Notes: generated by a model not told the origin, from the sequence alone. Shown: positions 41,103 to 53,324, counted from the stretch's first letter. The stretch: 64,000 bases of DNA from Rachicladosporium sp. CCFEE 5018 (GCA_002077045.2 KZ111161.1:333254-397253); one strand, 5' to 3'. Numbers and translations: made by a program.

Positions 41103-42053
41103 TCAACGACCATCTCGTCTGACGATACTGTCTCGCTCATCCGCGATGCTGAAGCGCTCCTCAGTCGTATCATACGCCTCTTCTTCATCTCGTACGCGCT
41201 GAAACCCGGCTTTGCCACCTGCAGTCCCAGCGACCAAAGGTGTGTATGCCTCGTCGCAGTTGTCCGCCGACAGACTGGGGTAGTACCTTCGCCAATTGAA
41301 ATAAGTGATTCCGAATCCTAGCAATGACCCGGCGATCACATCTTCAACTGCATGTCGGTAGTCGGCCAGCCGGCTCGCTGCTATCATAGCCGCGCCGACG
41401 AGAGGAGCCATGCAGAGTATGACCGTCAGATGTGATGCACGCGGTCGGAGACAGTGCGTTTGCGAGGCGAAGAACAGTGAGAGCCAGCCTAGCCCGGCGA
41501 ACGCGAAGCTGCTGTGTCCACTGGGAAACGACCGCCACCCATCGTTCAGTAAGTGATGGTTGTTTTCTGTACAGACAGATATGGTGACCAGTACATTGAC
41601 GGGTGTTCCTGCCTCCGCGCTGCAGCGAGCGAGCAGATCTGGCCGTGGCCGTCCAATTGCGTCCTTGAACACGTCTGTCAAGAAGGACGTGCTGATAAGC
41701 GAGATCAACAGCCCCAGTATCGTGACATGCGCCTTGTGTAGATCCGGTCGCAATGCAAGGTTCCAAAGTAGCGTCGCAATTGCCGGCACGCCCAGCGAAT
41801 ATACGAATAGCATTGAAGGCGGCACTCTTTCGGGATCCGCGTGCGGGTGTTGTATCCTCGGGTCGCTAAGCAAGAACATTTGCTCAAATGGCTCATCGAA
41901 TGTCTTCATGATGGCGTACAGGGCGAAGAGTATTGCTAGGCCGGCATAGTCGCTAGCGTAGCTTAAAGACCAATATTTCTGGGTTATCTCGCGGAGGCTC
42001 GAGGGGGTTTGCTTCGGTTTGCGGCCATCATGGTGGCTCTCGGAGCCAGGCAT
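41103..42053 (-). CDS. PAP2-family lipid phosphatase, DPP1/LPP1-like, copy B
   Basis: 316 residues with motifs KDAIGRPRP, PSGH and SRLADYRHAVED. It differs from copy A at one residue (Leu in YTPLVAG). The 3' half of the coding sequence is almost identical at DNA level, while about 41450-42000 carries many silent differences. This suggests that a conversion tract ends near 41445. Both copies appear functional. Confidence 0.93.
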   Translation of the reverse strand: MPGSESHHDGRKPKQTPSSLREITQKYWSLSYASDYAGLAILFALYAIMKTFDEPFEQMFLLSDPRIQHPHADPERVPPSMLFVYSLGVPAIATLLWNLALRPDLHKAHVTILGLLISLISTSFLTDVFKDAIGRPRPDLLARCSAEAGTPVNVLVTISVCTENNHHLLNDGWRSFPSGHSSFAFAGLGWLSLFFASQTHCLRPRASHLTVILCMAPLVGAAMIAASRLADYRHAVEDVIAGSLLGFGITYFNWRRYYPSLSADNCDEAYTPLVAGTAGGKAGFQRVRDEEEAYDTTEERFSIADERDSIVRRDGR

Positions 42054-42396
42054 GCTCCGGTCGCGTGTGAGATCTCGAAGCTCCAGCTCTTTGATTTCCT
42101 GCCCTAGCTCCTTCTAGTATATTGTGTTCCGTTGATAAAGTAAGATATCGTGGGCCTGCGTCAAGGAGAGAGCCAAAGTAGGCCAGACCCCTGCTTGTTT
42201 CGAGACCCACTTCTCCACGATCTGGAGAAGTCTATTTTGAGCCGCATGGACAAAGTGAATGATCTCCGGTATTAATCATCACAAGTTTCGTTTGCATCTT
42301 CCTTCGTTTGCATCTTCCAACTCACTTGATCGAGCACGAGATTACTAGGAATGGGATGGGGTCTCTTGTCATGACTATGTGACACGAACGCTCAAT
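42054..42396. promoter_or_regulatory. Divergent intergenic region PAP2 / MED7, copy B
   Basis: 343 bp with only partial similarity to 2698-3029. It must hold both promoters. A short direct repeat of CTTCGTTTGCATCTTC lies near 42300, absent from copy A. Confidence 0.5.
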
Positions 42397-43149
42397 ATGG
42401 CGGAGCAACAAGCGCCCAAGCATTTCTACCCAGCACCTCCCTTCTTCTACACTCACTTCACTCAGTCGAACCTTACACAACTCAGCGAGATCCGCCGAGA
42501 GCAGTCGCAGAACACGTGTGATGGCGACGCAGTCGGTGCAGCTACTCTCGACATCACATCGATCCCGCAAGAACTTCGCTACCTCGTTCCTCCGGAGCCA
42601 CCAGCAGATGGCAAAGCTAGCGCCTTCAATACCGAAGTCGGGCTTGACATTCCACTGCGGACGCTAGCAGATCACAATGTCGATTCCCTCGTCCCCGAAA
42701 CTTCCGAGACTCGCAACAACCCTCAGCCATACCTTATCTCCCTCGCCCGATCAATGCTCACCACTTTTCTCGCACTCACTGGTGTACTGTCAGAAGATCC
42801 GACGCAATATGCTGAAAAAATCGAGGATCTTCGAATGCTGCTGTACAACATGCATGAGCTGATCAATCAGTACCGACCGCATCAGGCGAGGGAGACATTG
42901 ATCCTCATGATGGAGGAGAGAGTCGAGAGGTTGAGGGGAGAGATCAGAGATATTGGAGAGGCGAGGGTGAAGGTTGAGGGGATGTTGCGAGGGATGACAG
43001 AGGTGGGCGAGCAGCAGGGAGATGTTGGCGTGATTGGGATAAATGGGGAACGACCAGCTGGGGCCGTGAAAGATGACGCCAGGCGAGAGAAGCAAAGGGC
43101 GGCGTGGATGGCGCTACAGGCGATGGAGAGCACAGACGATGTGACATGA
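42397..43149 (+). CDS. MED7: Mediator complex subunit 7, copy B
   Basis: 250 residues with the same MED7 core (EKIEDLRMLLYNMHELINQYRPHQARE, MMEERVERLRGEI). Amino-acid changes relative to copy A cluster in the first 110 residues; the C-terminal quarter is nearly identical in DNA. Start set at MAEQQAPK, matching copy A; an in-frame upstream Met at 42379 exists only here. Two intact Mediator subunit genes suggest a whole-segment duplication not yet resolved by loss. Confidence 0.94.
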   Translation: MAEQQAPKHFYPAPPFFYTHFTQSNLTQLSEIRREQSQNTCDGDAVGAATLDITSIPQELRYLVPPEPPADGKASAFNTEVGLDIPLRTLADHNVDSLVPETSETRNNPQPYLISLARSMLTTFLALTGVLSEDPTQYAEKIEDLRMLLYNMHELINQYRPHQARETLILMMEERVERLRGEIRDIGEARVKVEGMLRGMTEVGEQQGDVGVIGINGERPAGAVKDDARREKQRAAWMALQAMESTDDVT

Positions 43150-43311
43150 AGACACTTCGACAAGCCTTCACGCTCATGCATGCGACGTTACTACCACCAC
43201 GCGATCTCACACTGGCACGACGGACATTCCAAGTCAGTTGGATGTAAGCGCGACGCGATCCAACTCCTACGAAGCGACGAGGCTATCGACTGCAACGTTA
43301 TATTCTCCCGA

Positions 43312-43729
43312 CTACTTCTCCTGGATCTGCGCACGCGTGGACTTCGCCTTCTGCTCGGCATTAGCAGCAGCATTGGCACCGAGATTGCCAGCTGCGACGC
43401 CTGCGAGAGTGTCAGAAAGATGTAACGCCTCGACATCGACTACGAACTCACCTTTCACAGCGGAGTGCTCCTCCTTGCGCTCAGTCACGGTGCCATCTGC
43501 GTCGTCCGTGTCTCTACTCGACTTGCTCGAGAAGACACCACCGAGGGCACCTAGCACGTTCAGATTCAGGCCAGCCTGTAGCATCGTGTCAGGAGCGATA
43601 CGGAGCGGGCCCTATGTATGGCAGTCGACTCACACTTGCGCTTGCCTTCGAGCTCTGCTCGTGGTGCTCATACTCGACGGAATCGCCAACGTCAGTGGTG
43701 GACCTCTTCGAAACGGTGTCTGACGGCAT
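43312..43729 (-). CDS. Small two-exon protein of unknown function, copy B
   Basis: Exon 1 is 43634-43729 and exon 2 is 43312-43575, with a 58-nt intron in the same place and phase as copy A. The product is 119 residues. Conserved exon-intron structure across the two copies is the main support for the gene. Confidence 0.72.
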
Positions 43730-44405
43730 GGCTGAGAGGTGAGATGAGAACGTGAATTATCAGGAGACGGCCACGGTGAGGTTGACAAGTGGAGCTAGAT
43801 GTGGACAAAACGCTATAGTGTGCTATCACTCGTACGAGTAGCTTGGGTTCCATCTCACCACGGCTGCAGTAGTGAGGTCTCACAGCAAGGCGATGTTATC
43901 TGCCAAGACTCTCCAAATCCCGGTAGCTCTTGCGTCACCGTTTAACTGACTTTGGACTTCATAGTCGTGAGTTTATGCCCCACGACGAACACAATATGCA
44001 AGTCTCGGATCGCTCGAATCGCAACACAGCTGAGTTGCTGCGGAGAAGCAATGCATACTTGTGCACATGTAGCAATCCAGCCCAGAATGTTGGTCCGCGT
44101 CGGAGGAGTCGCGAATGCTGAGTCAGGTCACGTATTTAGGCGGCGCCTGACACAGGCGGCGCTACTAGTGCGAGCGCCTCTGCGGAGAACCGGATGGGGG
44201 ACCACGCGATCGACTGGGATGCATATTGCACAGGACATTGCATTTCGACATCAGTATGTCTTTCAATTCTACGACGCGACTTCCACTCGTCGTTCGGCAG
44301 CAAGCATAGGCTCTCAGCACCAGCCCTCACTCGGGAGGAATAGATAGCCGCGACAATCAGTCCATGTCTCTGAGCATGTGAGCGTCCACGCTCCACACCG
44401 CCAAC
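43730..44405. promoter_or_regulatory. Divergent spacer upstream of DUF7703 gene, copy B
   Basis: 676 bp. The right two thirds are unlike copy A, so the two DUF7703 genes have different upstream sequences and may be expressed differently. No gene seen. Confidence 0.5.
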
Positions 44406-45567
44406 ATGGCCGTCCAAGACTCCTTCGCGCATCTCGAGGACACGACCTCGTTCTTCTCTGGCAAGTTCGATGTCCCAGCAGTGGTCATCACGATATGCTG
44501 CGCTCTCGCAATCTACAATGCGATCGAGCTTCTGCTGCTCATCTTCACGACTTTTCGCCGCTTCAAAGGACTGTATTTCTGGTCGCTTCTCATTGCAAGC
44601 TTTGGCGTGCTGCCGTACACGCTGGGCTTCATGATTGAGTACTTCAAGCTTACTGCGCATCTGGCTGGACTCATTCTCACACTGTTTGGATGGCCGGCAA
44701 TGGTGACGGGGCAGTCTTTGGTGCTGTATTCGAGACTGCATGTGGTGCTTGGAGAGACTCATCATAAGACTCTGAGATCTGTTCTGTGGATGATCATTGT
44801 GAATGGCGTGGTGCTGCATGTCTCTACTATGGGTACGTTGATCACACTGGAGAAGCCCTGGATGCGAACACTGACACGCGCGCACAGTGGCAGTCTTCGG
44901 CGCATACTACGCACATCAAGCACCCGACTTCGCTACGGCGTACAAGGTCATCGAGAAGATCCAAATGACGATCTTCACGGTTCAAGAATTCATCATCTCA
45001 GGTCTCTACGTATGGGGTACACTGAACATCCTAAGGACCACTGCAGCGAGGCGGCGCACCTCCAGGATCCTGTGGCAACTCTTCAGCATCAACGTCCTGA
45101 TCGTGATCATGGACATTGCGCTTCTCGTTGTCGAGTTTCAAGACCGTCACGTCATTGAGCAAGCCATCAAGCAAGTCGTGTACAGTGTCAAGCTCAAAAT
45201 GGAGTTTGCGATCCTGAGCAAGCTTGTCGGCATCGCGAGAGGTGCCGGTGCTCAAGTGGCTCTCACAGCAGCATTCGACGAGTATGACGAGTTCGTGGAC
45301 CCGGACGGTGACGAGATGACTGTCAAAACACTCGATCAGACGCCCAGTCACAGGCCTATCTCCATGAGGCAGCAATCGAAGCCCAAGATCGACGGCGTGG
45401 ACCATGTCGAGTTCCGAGCTGACTCTGCTGATCTTGGTCCCGACAGCGAACTTGCTGTGATCACCAGGAATATCTCGGCAGGATCAGCGATGACACACGA
45501 TGCACAGCGGAAACGAAGCATTCTGGAAACTGATCCTTACGCCTGCGCAATGAGAGATGTTGGATGA
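44406..45567 (+). CDS. DUF7703-type multi-pass membrane protein, copy B
   Basis: Exons are 44406-44832 and 44888-45567, with a 55-nt intron and 368 residues. It has the same membrane topology and family stretches as copy A, with scattered substitutions (for example H for Q after KLTA, and an EFDEYDEF region change). Both copies look intact. Confidence 0.88.
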
Positions 45568-45722
45568 AGCATCTTCTCGCATGAGAATGCTACAATGATA
45601 TTGGCCTAGCGGTATATGGACATGCCTTAGTCTCAGTCTCCGGAGCAATCGTCGCGCTCCTATGCTACCTTCATGAAGATCAGCACAGCGAGGTCGATGT
45701 GTGAAGTCGCTGGAAATAAGGC

Positions 45723-46573
45723 TCACCACCACTGCCACCAGGGCTTGGTAGTCTTTGGTGTGGAAGCTGCAGCTGTTGCCGACGTGGAAGCTGCAGGTTG
45801 AGTCGACGTTGTAGCTGGCGTGCTGGTAGAGGGAGTCGATCCTGTGGTCGAGGCACTGCCCGAGCTTGTGCCAGCCTGCTGCGCGATGAACTGGGCACCA
45901 GCTGTTGTATCGCCATTGGAGGTGTAGGAGAGATGTGCGGCACTGATTGAGAAAGTTCCACCCTCGCAAACACCGTCGCCACTCGCTGGGAATTGCTGGT
46001 CAGCCGCAACACTCCAGTTCGCCGGGTCATACAACACGACATACCACAGAACTCCTTCACCTTACTCGCGGGCAGGTTACCAACAGATTGCCTCAGCAAT
46101 GGGTCCCCAAATAATACCGCAGAGCTCACGCTATCCGGCGACAATCCGGCAGACTTGACAGCATAGTGTGTGACGGTTCCTCCCTGGCTGTAGCCGCTGA
46201 TGGCGATCTTGGTGTTCGGGCACTGCGACAATGCCTGCTTAGCAAGCGAAGCCATGACTGGTCCGCCGCCCGAACCCATGTTCGCGTTGGATGCGATTGT
46301 GGCCTCGTAGTCAACACCCTGGATCGCTACACCGGAAGCGCCGAGCTGGGAGATCAGTGCCTTAGCGAGCGCAGGACCGACGCTGGAGCCCATGTTGCCA
46401 GACTCGGTGGAGCCCCGCGCGAAGATGAGGGTAACCGGCGCGCAGATCTTGTTGACGACATCATTGGCTGTGTTGCCGCCGTTGTAGCTTGTGCCGGCGC
46501 GCTTCTCCAGCGGCGCTGCGTTGGCGATGGTCGCCACGGAGGCAAGGATCGGGAGTGTGGCGGTGAGCTTCAT
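45723..46573 (-). CDS. Cutinase, copy B (intact)
   Basis: Exons are 46045-46573 and 45723-45985. The 59-nt intron (45986-46044) has a GTATGT donor, GCTGACC branch region and CCCAG acceptor. The product has 263 residues. Signal peptide to about residue 19 and a KR propeptide site at 24-25. The triad is Ser129 (GYSQGG), Asp180 and His194. Cys176 and Cys183 flank the Asp as in known cutinases. A Ser/Thr/Pro tail ends KPWWQWW. Cutinases hydrolyse plant cutin and other polyesters outside the cell. This copy fixes the correct gene model and shows that copy A is altered. Confidence 0.92.
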
Positions 46574-47781
46574 GTTGGCGAAGGTTCAAAGAGCCGGGAA
46601 TTTCGGCTGCGATTGGGACTGAAGGGGAAATGAAGACCAAGTGCCAGATTTGTGAAGATGGGTAAGGAGCGACAGTTACTTGACAAGTAAATGACTGGCG
46701 GAAAAGCTGAAGTATGCCTCGATGGGATTCGGACTCGCTCAAATAGCTCTCCACGATCCCTATTCTCTGCTATTCGCATCGACCGACCCGCGGCGGCTGA
46801 CGACTGATGCCGGCCACATCTCACACAGCATGGCGTGTTTGAGAGTCGACGCGATGTGGAACGGCTTGCGTCTGCGACGTCGATAACGTCGCCGGATCTC
46901 TGTACCGCCTCGGTAGGATCCATGGGCCATGCGGTCGTCGCCCGGTTTAGATCCGGCCATCGTGGCGAATACCATCTGGTGCATGACGGACCTGGTTGCT
47001 CAATGTACGCATCGTGTCAGCGCCGAGCGCAACCGAGTTTCAGTGTGCTCTGGGCAGGCGTTGTCATCGGGCGTTCCCGTTCAATGCTGAATCGCGATCT
47101 GATGGCCGCTGGGGCCAAGACCATGATTTCATATCCTTGGGATATCAAGATGAGATAGCAACATCCGCTCTGAGAGAATCCTTTCCAGGAATTTGCTCAA
47201 AGCATTCTACGAATATTGGCTCACGGTGTCTCTCTCCCACAACGTTGCATTCCCACGATCGTTTCACGTGGCATCAGAGCGCATATTCCCAAACAGCCGA
47301 GGCTGTGTGTCAAGACGAGTCAGGTACATCTTGCATGAACCTGCAATCAGTGGAAGGCTGAAACGCACAGCGAGTCGGATGTGGAGTTCGATCCTCAGTC
47401 TTGGCAAACCTGAGACATGAGATCGCAGCCACGCCTCGTACTCAATGTCATGATCATGCATACAGTACCTGCAATCGAACACCTCGGCACAAGTTGTCGC
47501 GTATCATGGTCCTCGCGAATGTGCTAGTCAAGTAAAATAGGTGAGACGTACGGCGTATCAGGTAGGTCGGCGTGGCAAATCCCACGTCCCTCATGATTTT
47601 ACTACCTTTCCAGGAACAGACCCAATATGCATTGAGTGTCTATGAGATTTGTCCCGAAGGAACGAACCTGACGAGATCTCGTCGGAAGAGAAAGACGCGC
47701 AAGTCCTGCAGAACTACTGGCAACAGCCTGTGACTGCCGAATATCGCTTCACCGCGAGCTGTGCATTCGACGTACAACGCC
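46574..47781. other. Intergenic cutinase / UstYa, copy B
   Basis: 1.2 kb matching 7203-8400, with the same highly conserved block at about 46850-47420. No gene recognised. Confidence 0.4.
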
Positions 47782-48663
47782 ATGTACAGTCGCAGCAACC
47801 CGACCTCCCACACGGATGAGGCTTCCACGCATCTGCTGTCGCCAAACGCTCCAGCTGAGTACACAGACGACAAGACCGCCGACCTCGGCGACCTAGACAC
47901 GCCGGCGTCACTCCGCAGGCTACGTCTCTGGCTCTTTGGCGTGAGCTCACTGCTGGCTCTCACGCTTCTGGCGATAACAGTGGTAATATGGCGCTCCGGT
48001 TCTTGGGGAACTAGCACTGTGGAGCAGCTGGGCCGAAATGACTTCGTCCCTTCGAGTGAGTACCATCGACCACACTCAATACCCGAGACTGACCGTCGCA
48101 GTGCCCTCTCACATCGTCACATTCGAGCGCAATGAGCTCTTCTCAGCCCCGTCAACGCCAGAAGCGGATCAAGCATGGGGGTCGCTGAGCCCACCAGGCG
48201 ATGGCTTCGTTATAGTGCCGAACGCTCGCGACTATGACCTACCTCCTGGCAAGCCATCTCATGCCGGCGAAGTCTACGATATCTCCATCTTCCATCAGTT
48301 GCATTGCTTGAACCATCTCAGAACTTTCCTGTTCACGCTGAAAGCTGGTATGGACCTCAACAACACGCGAGAAGTCTACGATCGTCTGCTGGTGAAGCAG
48401 GAAGACCATGTCTATCATTGCTTCGATCTGATCAGACAGGCGTTGATGTGCCATCCGGATCTGACGGTCGAGTGGCCAAGGACAGAGGCGGATGGCAGGA
48501 GGTTTGCGTTCGATGGCTGGGGCATTCAGCATCAGTGTGTTGACTGGGTCAGTCGTTTTGGGTCTGCTGATGTTCAAGATATGCTGACGTCAGCCAGAAC
48601 TCTGTGCTTGACTTCATGGGCGAGCATACCGTTGCGAACACGGAATTTAAGAGGCGCCTATAA
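47782..48663 (+). CDS. UstYa-family (DUF3328) protein, copy B
   Basis: Exons are 47782-48055, 48102-48547 and 48598-48663; introns are 46 and 50 nt. Intron 2 uses GTCAGT instead of the GTGAGT of copy A. The product has 261 residues with the same membrane span, HQLHC and HVYHC motifs, and ends NSVLDFMGEHTVANTEFKRRL. Residue changes relative to copy A increase towards the C-terminus. Intact. Confidence 0.87.
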
Positions 48664-48885
48664 GCTTACGAACCGGAAGTCACGATGTAGCATGGTGTAC
48701 CGCGCCGACTCAATCCCGTCCGCAAGGAAGTGGCCTCCTCCGCGTCTGCACCTGCTACTGCAGCACATCAGGATGTAAACACGCTGTTTGTCGTCCATGT
48801 CACGAGTAACACCTACGTCTACAGGACTATGCGAATTCATATAGCGAACCCCACCTTAACAGCGTGATTCGCTGAGACGACCTCG

Positions 48886-49610
48886 ATGGCGGGAGCACTT
48901 ATAGTTGCGGACCGATGCTGCAAAGCGCCCATTGCGTTGGCACTGCTGAAATGCACACCAATAAGCTTCACCGACTGGACGGTTCGAGTGCACTTCAACG
49001 AGAGCACTAAACACCTGACGCGAGGCTGCAAGAAGTCGAGTCACCTCCAGAAGGGTGTACTATCACGCTGTAAGTAATGTTAATGAAGCCGCATCAGCTC
49101 TGACATGTCGTACCCGATACTGAGAGCTCGCTAGTGACGGTGTCCGAGATCTTCTGGTGTATTGCTGCCGCAGCCTCCGCACTGTATGGGGGATTCGCCG
49201 CTATCATGCTTTGCAACACCAGGGTCCCCGTCGATATCTATGCAACGGCTTGCGCAATCACAACCACCGAAGTTGGCCTACAGATACTGTCGCACGGTAC
49301 AGATACATCACAGTCTTCGCCGTGGCTACATCAGATGTGGCATGTTACAAGCAGCGGGTGCGAAAAGTGTGCATACGTGTCGGGCTAGCTCGAAGCTGAG
49401 CACGCATCAATCTACACTGCCACCTGGACAACCCTGACGATTGTTCCCTGGACGGTGCCGAAGTGGTGTACGGCTGCGACTTTCGGGGTGCTTATCCCAC
49501 TCTGCTTTTGGTCACTGCTGAAGAGCTATCTGGTCTACGTAAGAACGCTTGCGGAACTGCAACAGCGCATCGTTGGGACACACAGCGGGGAGGAGATCGC
49601 GGACGCTTGA
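48886..49610 (+). pseudogene. Small membrane protein, copy B, frameshifted
   Basis: Exon 1 is 48886-49069. It is followed by a good 65-nt intron (GTAAGT...CTAG, 49070-49134) and exon 2 from 49135. Splicing keeps frame (CGC-T|TG-ACG), but exon 2 reaches a TAG at 49386-49388. Similarity to copy A then resumes in another frame (ATFGVLIPLCFWSLLKSYL) to 49610. About 2 nt are lost relative to copy A near 49370-49400. The break is therefore at a different place from the copy A defect. Confidence 0.5.
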
Positions 49611-50296
49611 ATGAAGTGGGTCAAGACGCTGCTCGATGATACCAGGGCGGCGGACCATGAAACTATGGCTATGGTCGAAGGTATGCGTGCACATGTCGTA
49701 GAGTTGGGGGAACACCACTTGACGGATATGCATTGCACTCGCATCGATGTTTGCTTTCGATCGTAATAGACAAGTCTACAACAATGGTGAGGCCATCGCT
49801 CAGGTCGGTACGCACTGATGTGCCTCTCTTGACTTACACCGCCTCCTCGTCGATCTTTGTTCCTGTATGTCTAGTGTGTAGGTGCCGAGAGTAATAAGGA
49901 ACGCCAGCAGAAGATTCGACTAATCCTCCAGCGCTGTGCACAACGCATGATGTTCAGCTCTAGATGCACGCTGGTTTCTCCGCATTTCCAGAAGTCTGGG
50001 AAAGCTCTTATGCTACCGTCATCTTCGCCGCGAGTGCTGAATTTCGTCTATGGCGTCGGTGAGAGCGCTTGTACCTGCGCGTTTACCTCTCCCATGTCTC
50101 TCAATGTTGGCCCTATAGACTATCTGCCATTACGATGTGGTTCATCAGTACTGAGGAGATTTAATTTACCTATCGAGATCTTCCAGCTTTTGAAACAACG
50201 GAGGAGTAGCTCTTGAAGGCGATCCTCAATTGATCTGAACATGTGATGCCCTCTGATGGTCTCTCTACGCCTTGATTGCATGCCACGAGCCACGTG
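49611..50296. other. Spacer right of small membrane gene, copy B
   Basis: About 690 bp corresponding to 10223-10922; moderate similarity, no gene called. Confidence 0.4.
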
Positions 50297-51619
50297 CTAA
50301 GATGCACCATGGGTCCGTCTGCCAAACTCAAGCGAAAGCAACTTTCTATCTGTGTCTGGTGATATAACGTAATCTGACCAGTCCCAAGGGATCTCGCTCG
50401 AAGATTCATCGGAGTCTTCCGGATAGGTATAATCTTCTCCATTCAGATGCCCCAACTGCTTCTCTGTGTCTAAGACAAGAAGTCTGTGACTTTGCACGCT
50501 GCCGAAGTCGTCCTCTCGGATGACGCTGAGCCATCTTACACGGTCGTCATTGCGGTCATGTTTGAAGTCGTGAACAAGCCCGGCCACCCGAAGTCGCTCG
50601 ATGTCCCATATTGCAAATCCCAAACGCCTCCAGGGATAAAATCCATCTCCGTGCACGAGCGAACGGATTTCCTTGAACAGTCGGACAAAATGCTCCATAG
50701 TCTCGGAAACGTCGGGCCAAGCTTGAGTATCTCCACTGGTTCGTTTACAAGGTAAGGTCCCTACTGTTAGAGGCGGATCATTCACGAGGTTTACGTGCTT
50801 CAGGCACTCCTCAGCCGTAAGAAATAGCTGCATCGCATGGAATAGATAGTCTCTAGGACGATTCCTTTCTTGCCAGTCCGATCTTCCTTGTCTCTCAAAG
50901 CCGAACAGGTCGATGGGTCTCATGTCGTCCACTTCCATATGTTTGTATCGCTCTGGAAGCTCGAAAGCACGTCGTCTGAGGCTTGCGAAGAATATCTGTG
51001 CAATGTAGATCATCCAGAACGCCTTGAGCATTTGTTGCATCTCACGCCACAATAGTGAGCCAGTATCAGGGACTGATGATCTCGGATATGTAGGAAGATC
51101 AGTCCACTTTTGTTCCTGCACGTCGAACTTAGTTTCCCCTCCCACGCCCAAGGTCAAAGGTCGCAAGGAGTGGAAGCGCCGAAGGTGATGATCGACACAA
51201 CGCAAGGTTGTGGTATGAATCGCGAAAGACGTGGTAAGTAGACATCGTACCTCGTCGGGTTTCATGTCCCGAGGCAGAGCTTCGAGGAACTTGTCATTAT
51301 CGAGACCATAGTTGACACGACTGAGACCAGGAGTAAACGTGAATAAACCGTGCCGGCTCAACAGCTTCATCAAAGGTGGCGATTGGCAACGGAGGTGCGC
51401 AGCAATACGCATCGCTAGTGCGACCTGTGGGTGAATAGATCCTTTGCGTAGCAGATCATCCAGTATAGAAGATATTTGTCGTTCGATCGCTAGATGTCGC
51501 CATACATGTGATGATGCTAGCATCATATTATGCATACCGACAATGCCATCGAGGTTCCGGTAGATCATGGTCAGTATCTCGCTCGGCAGCGCCTCGAATA
51601 TCGCTGTGGGAGACTGCAT
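50297..51619 (-). CDS. Large F-box-like protein of unknown function, copy B
   Basis: 440 residues from the conserved MQSPTAIF Met; upstream in-frame codons lack an ATG. The N-terminal FEALPSEILTMIYRNLDGI matches the F-box-like segment of copy A, and the acidic C-terminal region (YPEDSDESSSEI) is kept. The two proteins differ at many more positions than the housekeeping pairs do, yet both frames are intact, which suggests a constrained but quickly changing gene. Confidence 0.75.
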   Translation of the reverse strand: MQSPTAIFEALPSEILTMIYRNLDGIVGMHNMMLASSHVWRHLAIERQISSILDDLLRKGSIHPQVALAMRIAAHLRCQSPPLMKLLSRHGLFTFTPGLSRVNYGLDNDKFLEALPRDMKPDEVRCLLTTSFAIHTTTLRCVDHHLRRFHSLRPLTLGVGGETKFDVQEQKWTDLPTYPRSSVPDTGSLLWREMQQMLKAFWMIYIAQIFFASLRRRAFELPERYKHMEVDDMRPIDLFGFERQGRSDWQERNRPRDYLFHAMQLFLTAEECLKHVNLVNDPPLTVGTLPCKRTSGDTQAWPDVSETMEHFVRLFKEIRSLVHGDGFYPWRRLGFAIWDIERLRVAGLVHDFKHDRNDDRVRWLSVIREDDFGSVQSHRLLVLDTEKQLGHLNGEDYTYPEDSDESSSEIPWDWSDYVISPDTDRKLLSLEFGRRTHGAS

Positions 51620-52430
51620 CCTGACGTGCAGCGAGATATAGTCAATGGACGGAGCTTTGAAGTCTAGAAGGTGTTTCACTCAGGACTTCCGCTAGAAAAA
51701 GTGGTAGGCAATGATTCCGAAGGGCGAATTTAGTCGACACCCCACGAGACTGTAATATAAGGAAGTATTCAGGCTGTCATCATGAAGTGCACGGATCTTT
51801 CTCAAATGATAGCGAGGTGGACGTGATGAGAAACATGGTGAACTAACCCATCTTCGTAGGCCATCGCTCAGGCAAGTCCGCACAGATATGCTGCCTCGAT
51901 CTTACATGTACTTCACTCTCGGGAAGGCCACTCCGCTATTCCATCTAACGAAGGTCTCTACGTCGAGTTCATTGCAAATCCACTTGTGGACTGATGATCC
52001 AGCGCACTGCTCAGACGAGGTGTCCGACCAGTGCACGGTGGAGAGCCAGGACTCGATGCGGCCACCGCAGAAAGTACGCTGTTTCTCAATAGTGGATCGA
52101 GAGCAAGGTGATATTCACGACGAACGCGACTTGTCCGTAACAACTCTCAGGCTTTCTGGAGCGTGAACGCATATTCTGTCCAGTGTCGATAATATCTTCC
52201 GACAGCGGCTTTACATTGCATTCGGATGGGGCCACTCCGCAGGCTCAGCAACCTCGATCGTGCCTTGCTCACATGCAAACGGACCTAGTCGAGACTTCAC
52301 ATCTGGACCGGCTACTCTTCGTGCATCGCCAACGCGCACCCGCTTCTCACTTACGATCACATACGCATCGACAGCCATCACTACTGTCTCGAGCATATCA
52401 TGTTCGCCCCCTGACAGCCGCACTGCGACC
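51620..52430. other. Spacer F-box-like / membrane protein, copy B
   Basis: About 810 bp. It contains the empty site for the copy A MITE near 52063 (GCGGCCACCGCAG). No gene seen. Confidence 0.45.
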
Positions 52431-53039
52431 ATGGCCTCCACCGAACACACCGTCATTTGGTTCCTATTCATGATGACTATCTCCTTTCGCATCTTCTCAA
52501 ACCTCCTACAGAACATTGGAGTACGGGATGAAGACTATGGCACGACACCCAAAGATCCAGAGGAAATCGCCCCGAGACCCATGCTCTCTACACTCGGCGC
52601 ACTGGAGGACCGCATCTATCTCAGCATTCACTCAATCACCAAATTGCCAGGCATCGCTCAACTACGCGGAGCACTTGCTCGCCTCGGACACTTAGACAGC
52701 TACATCAATAAGTTCGATCGCATCCTCACACGCGCCATGCGAAGCCGTGGTCCTGCCTTCAAGTCGTTGCCTAGTTGGCAGCACGCTCTTGTAGCAGTCA
52801 TTGAACATCTCGATTCCTGCAGCGAGTTCCTCGTGAGTGGCCTCAGGATGACCTGCCATCATCGCCCTCAGCCCGAAACATATCGCTACAATTGCAAGAT
52901 CTGCCTGGTCCCGGGAGCTCTTCTGCTGTTCGAGCAGTTCGCGCTCGCGCCACTGCTGGCACAGCTTGTGGGCCCGCCGTCGAAGTTCAGCGTTCTGGTC
53001 ATCCTTGCCGCGGTACTTGCTGGCGTTTCCTTAGCGTAA
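52431..53039 (+). CDS. Small membrane protein of unknown function, copy B (intact)
   Basis: A 202-residue single-exon ORF from ATG 52431. It has a hydrophobic N-terminal segment (VIWFLFMMTISFRIF), a hydrophilic middle (LPGIAQLRGALARLG, FDRILTRAMRS) and two hydrophobic segments near the C-terminus (LVPGALLLFEQFALAPLLAQL and FSVLVILAAVLAGVSLA). The copy A counterpart is disrupted, and the pair is highly diverged. No family recognised; expression is unproven. Confidence 0.5.
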   Translation: MASTEHTVIWFLFMMTISFRIFSNLLQNIGVRDEDYGTTPKDPEEIAPRPMLSTLGALEDRIYLSIHSITKLPGIAQLRGALARLGHLDSYINKFDRILTRAMRSRGPAFKSLPSWQHALVAVIEHLDSCSEFLVSGLRMTCHHRPQPETYRYNCKICLVPGALLLFEQFALAPLLAQLVGPPSKFSVLVILAAVLAGVSLA

Positions 53040-53324
53040 TTCAGCTGGTGGCTGCCCGGTTGGATCGACCACTGCGAAAATTCACGGCTGAGGTTGCGGG
53101 TCATATTTACGAGCGCACACGGGAGTAAAACGTGGCGCCAGCATCGACACATGGCGATGGTGGTTCGGAGGAGAAAGCAGCGGGCGGATTCTATAGCATC
53201 TGAGTATGTCCTTGTGACGGCTCTCCCGGTGATACAGGTTCAGAGCTGAGGTAAATGTGGACCCTCTGAAAGCAGGCACTCTGAATGGTGAGTTATATTG
53301 GAGCTTAGGATCACGTACTGCTAC